DNA of 64,000 nt from Zygnema cylindricum (taxonomy: Eukaryota; Streptophyta; Zygnematophyceae; Zygnematales; Zygnemataceae): positions 83,495 to 147,494 of the forward strand of contig JBBHKE010003181.1 in NCBI GenBank assembly GCA_037447655.1. The letters are read 5' to 3'. The position numbers were made by a program, and so were the translations under genes. Positions 58,253-64,000 of this stretch are shown here, in pieces. The notes under the pieces were generated by a model, which saw only the letters and a list, made by a program, of their open reading frames with translations, was not told the DNA's origin and searched no databases. Every line of letters begins with the position of its first letter. Within the stretch, counting starts at the first letter, position 1.

Positions 58253-58907
58253 TTATTGGCTTTTCATGTGATCTTCTTAGATCGCTACTTTTATCAGAGA
58301 CCGTCAGATTGTCTAAATCTGACGGTTTAAATAAAAAGTACGTCAAAACTCACAGAAAAATAATCTTTTGTCCGAATGTTTTTCAAAATTTAGACATGAC
58401 GTTTAATTCTCTATCGATCGATGTGCAACTCAACCCTGTTACTATTTTTTTTTCATTTTGCGGCCAATACAATATGGGTCTTAAGGTCATATTGTATGTT
58501 TTGCGTACAATAGGCATATTGTATGGGCGTACTTTCACCTACTTTTGATCCATTCAATGGACGGATTTGTGGATTATCGCAGTAATTTTAGGAAAGAAAG
58601 CCCGTACGATTAGTACAGAAAATCCTTCAAAATTTCGTACAGTTACAGCCACCGTACTGCAATTACTGGCCACTTACAGTACTGTAGGTCTGTAGGTCTG
58701 TAGCGCCAGCAATCCCGTAAATATAAGTTTTTCTGGTGAAAATTTAGTAGAGATTACCTTCATTAGCATGGATTTGGTCACAGTATTTACTGTTCGACCT
58801 CCCTTACAGTACACTGCAAACTGTACGAATGTACAAACATTACAGTACTGTACTACAAGTCTACAAATGTACAATAGGTTATGACTTTCTCCTCACAATA
58901 AAGTGTT
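58253..58907. other. intergenic with small hairpins
   Basis: No gene seen. Hairpins: CCGTCAGATT...AATCTGACGG at 58299-58325 and AATACAATATG...CATATTGTAT at 58466-58498. Several TACAGTACTG-type short repeats lie at 58676 and 58844. Confidence 0.5.
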
Positions 58908-58909
58908 TA

Positions 58910-58980
58910 CATAAAATAGTTACATGGTTTTTGCTCTCTCCCTCTCCCTCTCTTTCTCTCTCCCTCTCTCTCTCTCTCAT
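58910..58980 (+). promoter_or_regulatory. core promoter/leader of the DUF952 gene
   Basis: An ATAAAATAG TATA-like box (58911) is followed by a C/T-only tract (58936-58978) that runs to 5 nt before the ATG. Pyrimidine patches near transcription starts are common in plant promoters. The start site is inferred. Confidence 0.5.
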
Positions 58981-58982
58981 CC

Positions 58983-60211
58983 ATGGCGGGTTCTTTCCTC
59001 TACCGCATAAGTCCGGAGGAAGAATGGCGCGAGACACAGGTCACAGGCGGTCTCTTGGGAGGCGATCTCGACCGGAAGAGTGGATTTGTGCACTTAAGTG
59101 ACGAGCAACAAGTGATTCTTTTTTTCTATTTATTTTTGTACGCATGTTAAAAAATGAATTGAAATCTGCTAAAATAGAAGGAACATGAAAACTTGTGGAA
59201 AAAGACGTTGCTTAGTTGTTGTTTTTTGCTCGTACATTTTAGGGTTTTTCTGAAATTTTTACGACTCTCATGGATCAAATGAATGTAAGGCTAATGAATT
59301 GAGGATCACAAACAAAGTTTATTGTAGTAAATTATTTTTTCCCTCTGTGACACGTGCTTTTTATTTATTGCACCTCTTGTGTATTACTCCAAGTTCTGAA
59401 AACTTTAGCTCTAATAATCCTAGGCACTGAAGTGAATAAATCCTTCTTGTTTTCTTAGAGTTTTTAGGTCCTGTAAGGTGAATTATTTCCCGTTTATACT
59501 GTTTCTAGGAGAATGTCTTATTTTTGTGCGCGAGGAAATTACAGTATTTTGTGTCTTTCAGAGCAACCTTGAAGATTGTCTTCTCCTGAAATACCGACTG
59601 ATACTCATAAACCGTAAACTTGAAAGACAGACATTTCAAAACAGTCTATTGGAGCCCGTCACGATAAATTAAATTACTTTACATTACTTTTTATTACTTT
59701 GCTTGTGATTGAGGACGCAACCATAATAATTGTTTTATTTGCAAATGTGACAGGTTCCAAGCACATTGGCGCTATTTTTCGCAGGAAGGACGGACCTTTA
59801 TCTTCTAAAGATAGATTCCTCTAAGGTGCACTCCCTTATTATCCAGTAAATGTTTGTCTTATGTGGACGACGACAGACACTTCCAAACTGTTTTATTTCT
59901 TTGTTCCGTGGTATGCGCTCAATCAAACTCATTGATGTACGTTTTTATCTGCTTCATTTTTGTAATTAGATGTGCCCATTTCGTACATTTATGACAACCG
60001 TTGCATTCACATGTGCTCATTTTCGTACATTTCTTTTCCTGGTTTTTGGTGTAAGTTGGGAGACGGAGTCAAATGGGAAAGTGTACCCGGAATGGAAACA
60101 AAATTTCCTCATTTTTTTGGAGCCTCGGGCGAACATGCGCCGATTCCCCTGTCGGCCGTAATCGAGGCAGTCAAGTTGAGAGTGGTAAATGGCAAACACG
60201 TTCTAATTTAA
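58983..60211 (+). CDS. DUF952 family protein, three exons
   Basis: A 118-aa protein from exons 58983-59111, 59754-59825 and 60056-60211, joined by GT-AG introns of 642 and 230 bp, both phase 0. Exon 1 gives FLYRISPEEEWRETQVTGG and KSGFVHLSDEQQ. Exon 2 gives VPSTLALFFAGRTDLYLLKID. Exon 3 gives LGDGVKWESV, then KFPHFFG and IPLSAV before the stop. These are the signature blocks of DUF952: YRISxxEEW, GFIHLS, the DLxLLxID strand, and FPHLYG. The family is small, single-domain, about 110-120 residues, found in bacteria and plants, with no known reaction. Length and all blocks are complete, with no stop. The splice from exon 2 to 3 (TCTAAG|GTGCAC, GTGTAAG|TTG) is supported by the continuous domain. 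Confidence 0.9.
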
Positions 60212-61119
60212 CACGTTTTAGAGTAGTACGTGGCAAACATCTTCAAGTGATAAACATGTTTTGCTTCCCGTAGGAAATCTATTTCTAGGCATTTAGAAGT
60301 TTGAAAGTACTACATAGACTCATATGAATTTATGGGTTATAAGTTTCACGCGTGACAAAAGTAGTTTCTAAAAGAAAAGATGTTCGACCTGTGATATAGA
60401 TTATACTCTCTGTTGATACTCGAGAACTTTAAGTGTTCAATTGTAAAATCAACTTTAAGTATTCAATTGTACGATCGATCCCTTTCAACTCTCTATTCCT
60501 TTGGAATTTATTGTTAGGATACGTCTATATCTATGCTTTGACTTCATGCTTTTTTCCGGGCTATCTTACTCAATTTCCATTCTATTTACGATTCAGGACA
60601 TCTCTTCCACACCACGTTGTGAACTCTAAAGACATCGGTCGTTCGACCATGCATGTCAAAATCGATGGTACATACGATACTTTGATGACTCGAAACAACA
60701 TTCATAAATCAAAAATTTGTAGGGTCTCAAAGGAATTATTTCAGACTTCTCAAGTTGTTAGGAGATTTGAGCACATTTTTCATAGGACACAAAATTCAGT
60801 ACGTGCACAACGTATCTTTGAATGAGTCTCCATTGAAGCGTGGAGTCACGGCATATTCCACCCCCTACAGTGAAGTACAACGGCAATCAAAGCCGATCAT
60901 CTATAACTAATCAGGCAATGTATTTGGTCTTAATATGTACGAAGGACAGCAAAGTACGATACCTAGATCATTACTAAATACAGGTCTACTACTTTCTACT
61001 ACATCAGGTTTCGGTATTCTATAATACATCTCTCAAACAATTACTGCTTGTGTAAGTGAAACCACACAAATGACATGCTCATGTCCTTGCCTCGAAACCA
61101 CCTGGCGAGATTTAGAACA
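60212..61119. other. intergenic between convergent genes
   Basis: 3' flanks of the DUF952 gene (plus) and the LEA-like gene (minus). The 130-codon frame at 60433-60825 has no recognisable domain and no splice support; I do not call it. Confidence 0.45.
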
Positions 61120-63931
61120 TTAGACGGTTTTCAACCACCCGAAGCAACTAGGAGACTTGCGCCGATATTTCTTCTTTGCCTTTTGCTTTTTGCCCTTCTC
61201 GGAAACTTCGGGAGCAGTCTGTCACCCAAATATTTTTATGAAAACCAAGGAAATGTCACTCCAATCCAATCTTGTGAGACATTGTTTCTCTCAAACTCAC
61301 AGACTTTATCCTCCTATTCTTGCAATAGGAAACACCTTTTTCAAATACAGTCTGTAATTTTCAAGTGTGCAACAAACACAAATCAAAAGCATAAACTTTG
61401 TTGCAATAAAAAATTAATTTAACTATATAACTGCTTCCAGGTGACTCCGACAACTATTTATGTATAATTGTGAGCATTAATTAAAACATTAAGTTGACTG
61501 CAATTTAGCCTTCTAGTGGTTAAACTTCAGCCATAAAAAACATTTGAGACCATTGATATTTGGTGGCGGTCCAGTAAACAGGTAAAGGAAGATCTCAACT
61601 ACAGTTTTTTAACAGTCCGATGGTTTAACTTCGTCTATACTGAACTTATACGACCTTTTAAATTTGATGGCGGTTCCGGTAAACAGGTATCATCCTGGAA
61701 AACATATCTCAACTAACCTCTTTTGGTGGGACTTCAGTTGCCTCCGTCTTTTCAAGGATGGGTTTCTCTTCACGGGTCTCAGACGGGATTGCCTTTTCTT
61801 CTCGACCCTCTGGCGGCATTTCCTCCGCTTTAGCGCCCTCCAACTTCTGCGATTTCTGCAAATTCTGAGATTTCTGCAAAGAATGCTGTTTGGAAAAAAA
61901 CACACAAACGTCATTTAGTGCAACAAAAACAGAATACTCAAGATTTAAGTATGTTACTATACTACATATTATATAATATACTCTATTATATAGAATATCA
62001 TATATGCGATAATATGGTATAAAATTATGCACTAAAATGTACATTTAAAACATACATTTATGCATTGCAATAACATAAGCTATTTTTTCTGAAAATTTGT
62101 GGTCTAAAGGCATTTGGCTGTCACCGGATACAAGGAAAAACGTCAAAGAGATGAGTGAAAGTTGTCTAGTGCGTTAATATCTTCTAAATGATGTATTTAA
62201 GGTCTTATCTTCTTCAGAAGGATATTCCATTCAGCATGTATCATTGAGTGGACCGTCTTTATGTGGCGCTTTCAACCACCTCTACCTCCAAGCAAAAAAT
62301 AACAATAAAATATAGCTTATTCTCAGTGTTTCTTATAATTTAGAATATTCTGTTTTTGTTCCACTTGACGACGCTAAACGCCATTTGCCTCATTTCCTTC
62401 AAATAAAAAGCATACGTCGCAGAAGCAACAAAAGTTGAAAGGCACAAAAGAAAAGGTGTCATCATCGAGTTTTGTCTGGATACAAACCGCTATTGAGATG
62501 TAATACTCTTCGAGAACACTCAATCGATCCAAAACGGACAGTTTTCCAGCCGGATGCATGAGCGAGGGAGGGGTGGGAGGCATGTCGATGCCCACTTTGG
62601 ACATGGGACCTTCCATATTATGCGTCTGTATTCACCCTCGAAAAGACATAGCAGACAAAAAACAGTTCATGTGAACATACATCGTTTATGTCGTTATATT
62701 ATTGTTGTTTATGTTTATTGTACACGATCTAAAACAGAAAGCCTCTAACAAACACGCCTCTGAATCATCTATGTCTCATCCAAAGGAGAACGACACACTT
62801 GTCTGAACGCACTACATACAGGCAAAAATCTTTGTCGATTTACATTTAAAAATTTTCTGCACATATCGGCTGCGCACGTTAATGAAATCAAAACAGAGTG
62901 GGTTATCAAAAGAGAACGACGTCACCAAAAGAGAGCGAAGTTCACACTAAAGGTGGACACTAACCTTGTCTTCCAGAGCCGAGAGTCGGGGGAGAATCGG
63001 CTCATCCTTACTTTTCTTCTCCCCGCCCAACCCGGGAACATACTCTTTTAAGGATTCGGTTGTTCCTTTGCCACGTTCCTCGAACTGCTTAACTTGATCT
63101 TTGACCTTTTCACCAGCCCCTGACGCCATGTCTTTAGCCTTTGATATTATTCCTTTGGACTCCTCAGTCTCAGCTCCAGTTTCACTTTTTTTTGGTGTAT
63201 GAATCTGGAACACATGAAATAGACTGTATTTCGTTCATTATTTTTACAGCCCGAAAGTGGTTAAAAACCCATTTCAGCAAGAAAAATCTGTTATGTTGCA
63301 CTTTATCAGGTATTGTAAAGTTTCCAACATTTAGCCAACACTTTGCTTAACCTCTCAAATAAAAAGAGCAGTTTTTTCAGTGTTTTGTAGTTTGATTCAA
63401 TGTGATATTTTCACCTTCGTTTTGCCATTTTTCCACTCCGATATTTAGATGGTTTGCAATTGCCCTTCTTTTAGCATAGATTCTAAAACTTATATGTAAA
63501 TTAAAAAACAAACCAGATGGTTTTTCGTCGTGCTTAAGTTTATTATTATTGCATAAAAAGTAGAAAAAACATACAAGGTCATAAAAGCAGACCAAACCAA
63601 ACGTTTATTACGACATCAAAAATCTACACAGATAGAGGGAGGAGAGGAGGATGGGACGGAGGGGAGGCAGAGAAATAGGGAAAGAGAGATGGAGGTCGGA
63701 AAGTAGGGACAGAGCAGATGGAGAGGGGAATGGCGAGAGGAGGGAGGGAGAGAGGGAGTCAGGAAGAGAGGGAGTTGGGGAGAGAGGAAAAGAGGGAGAG
63801 AAAGAGGGGAAAAGTGGAGTGTACTGCTAAGTTAATTTCAACACGGATGCAATTTAGCCAATTAAAAAATTAATTAGCGTGACTATTTACACTGCATTCA
63901 CCTGCGTTTGAGTATCGGAAAGACTTGCCAT
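61120..63931 (-). CDS. charged LEA-like protein of unknown family, five exons
   Basis: A predicted 220-aa protein. Exons: 63931-63902 (MASLSDTQTQ), 63204-62965, 62625-62488, 61873-61718, 61218-61120 (ending CFGWLKTV and TAA). Every intron is GT-AG and phase 0; exon lengths 30, 240, 138, 156 and 99 all divide by three. Exon 2 is Lys/Glu-rich (SKAKDMASGAGEKVKDQVKQ, then GTTESLKEY), like amphipathic LEA group 3/4 repeats, and ends PRLSALEDK. Exon 3 has MPPTPPSLMHPAGKLSVL and DRLSVLEEYY, echoing the exon 2 end. Exon 4 is acidic and Pro/Glu/Lys-rich. The last exon has a Lys/Arg cluster (KKQKAKKKYRRK) that could be a nuclear signal. I do not recognise the family. The exon 3 donor (GCG|GTTTGT) is the weakest junction, and a missed exon between 62487 and 61874 is possible. 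Confidence 0.7.
61500..61735. repeat. diverged ~115-bp tandem duplication at intron 4
   Basis: The segments GGTGGCGGTCCAGTAAACAGG (about 61562) and GATGGCGGTTCCGGTAAACAGG (about 61668), each preceded by GGTTAAACTTC/GGTTTAACTTC and followed by ATCTCAACTA, form two diverged tandem units. The right unit ends at the exon 4 donor of the LEA-like gene. Confidence 0.6.
63625..63815. repeat. purine-rich GGAGAGAGGG tract in intron 1
   Basis: A nearly A/G-only stretch on the plus strand, CT-rich in the sense of the minus-strand gene. It lies within intron 1 of the LEA-like gene, about 90 bp downstream of the first donor. It is the complement of the pyrimidine tracts at 31480, 53620 and 58936. Confidence 0.7.
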
Positions 63932-64000
63932 CGTTGCGATCTGTAGAAATTATTATTTGTACCCCAAATGGTTTTGTAATACTGCCGTCTGCCCACCGCC

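Noticed and set aside
60433-60825. 130-codon plus frame
   Set aside because: No recognisable domain, no convincing start context or introns, and it lies in the gap between two convergent genes.
61075-61422. 115-codon plus frame with a hydrophobic segment
   Set aside because: It overlaps antisense the last exon of the LEA-like gene, whose frame, acceptor and stop fit better.

Overview
The window looks like nuclear DNA of a green land plant. At the right end are three multi-exon genes that I assembled by following reading frames across GT-AG introns: a thylakoid-targeted DUF6816-like protein, a DUF952 protein, and an unidentified charged LEA-like protein. The other roughly 52 kb is old, nested LTR-retrotransposon DNA with a few MITE-like palindromic elements. 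The methyltransferase-bearing Ty3/gypsy relic and the pyrimidine-rich leaders would suit a non-seed plant, but that is only a weak inference.

Layout. 1-2356: CT-rich and AT-rich DNA with a truncated MITE. 2357-14522: two Ty1/copia elements (A, B) in tandem, sharing the middle LTR, which itself carries a solo LTR. 14491-17544: a 324-bp duplicated block on either side of a truncated gag-only element (E, minus). 17545-23705: a Ty3/gypsy relic on the minus strand. It carries RT, RNase H, an integrase split by a solo LTR, a PHD-like tail, and upstream of RT the C-terminal half of a cytosine-5 DNA methyltransferase. 23706-27438: copia element C, truncating the gypsy relic. 27439-32164: non-coding DNA with a solo LTR, a large palindrome and minisatellites. 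32165-52080: one copia element (G) of about 5.8 kb split by four later insertions: a 2.7-kb LTR insertion, a solo LTR, a gag-only element F with perfect 5-bp target duplications, and a minus-strand copia tandem D. 52081-53764: spacer. 53765-64000: the genic part, with a PIF/Harbinger-like MITE between the first two genes.

The retroelement coding regions are all broken by stops and frameshifts. In the gag-only and D-type elements the gag start codon lies inside the LTR, so the LTR encodes the first 8 to 19 residues of Gag; this recurs in several independent copies. The three host genes appear intact. The DUF6816-like gene (minus) and the DUF952 gene (plus) are divergent and 2.3 kb apart; the LEA-like gene (minus) converges on the DUF952 gene. 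Nothing suggests that the three share a pathway.
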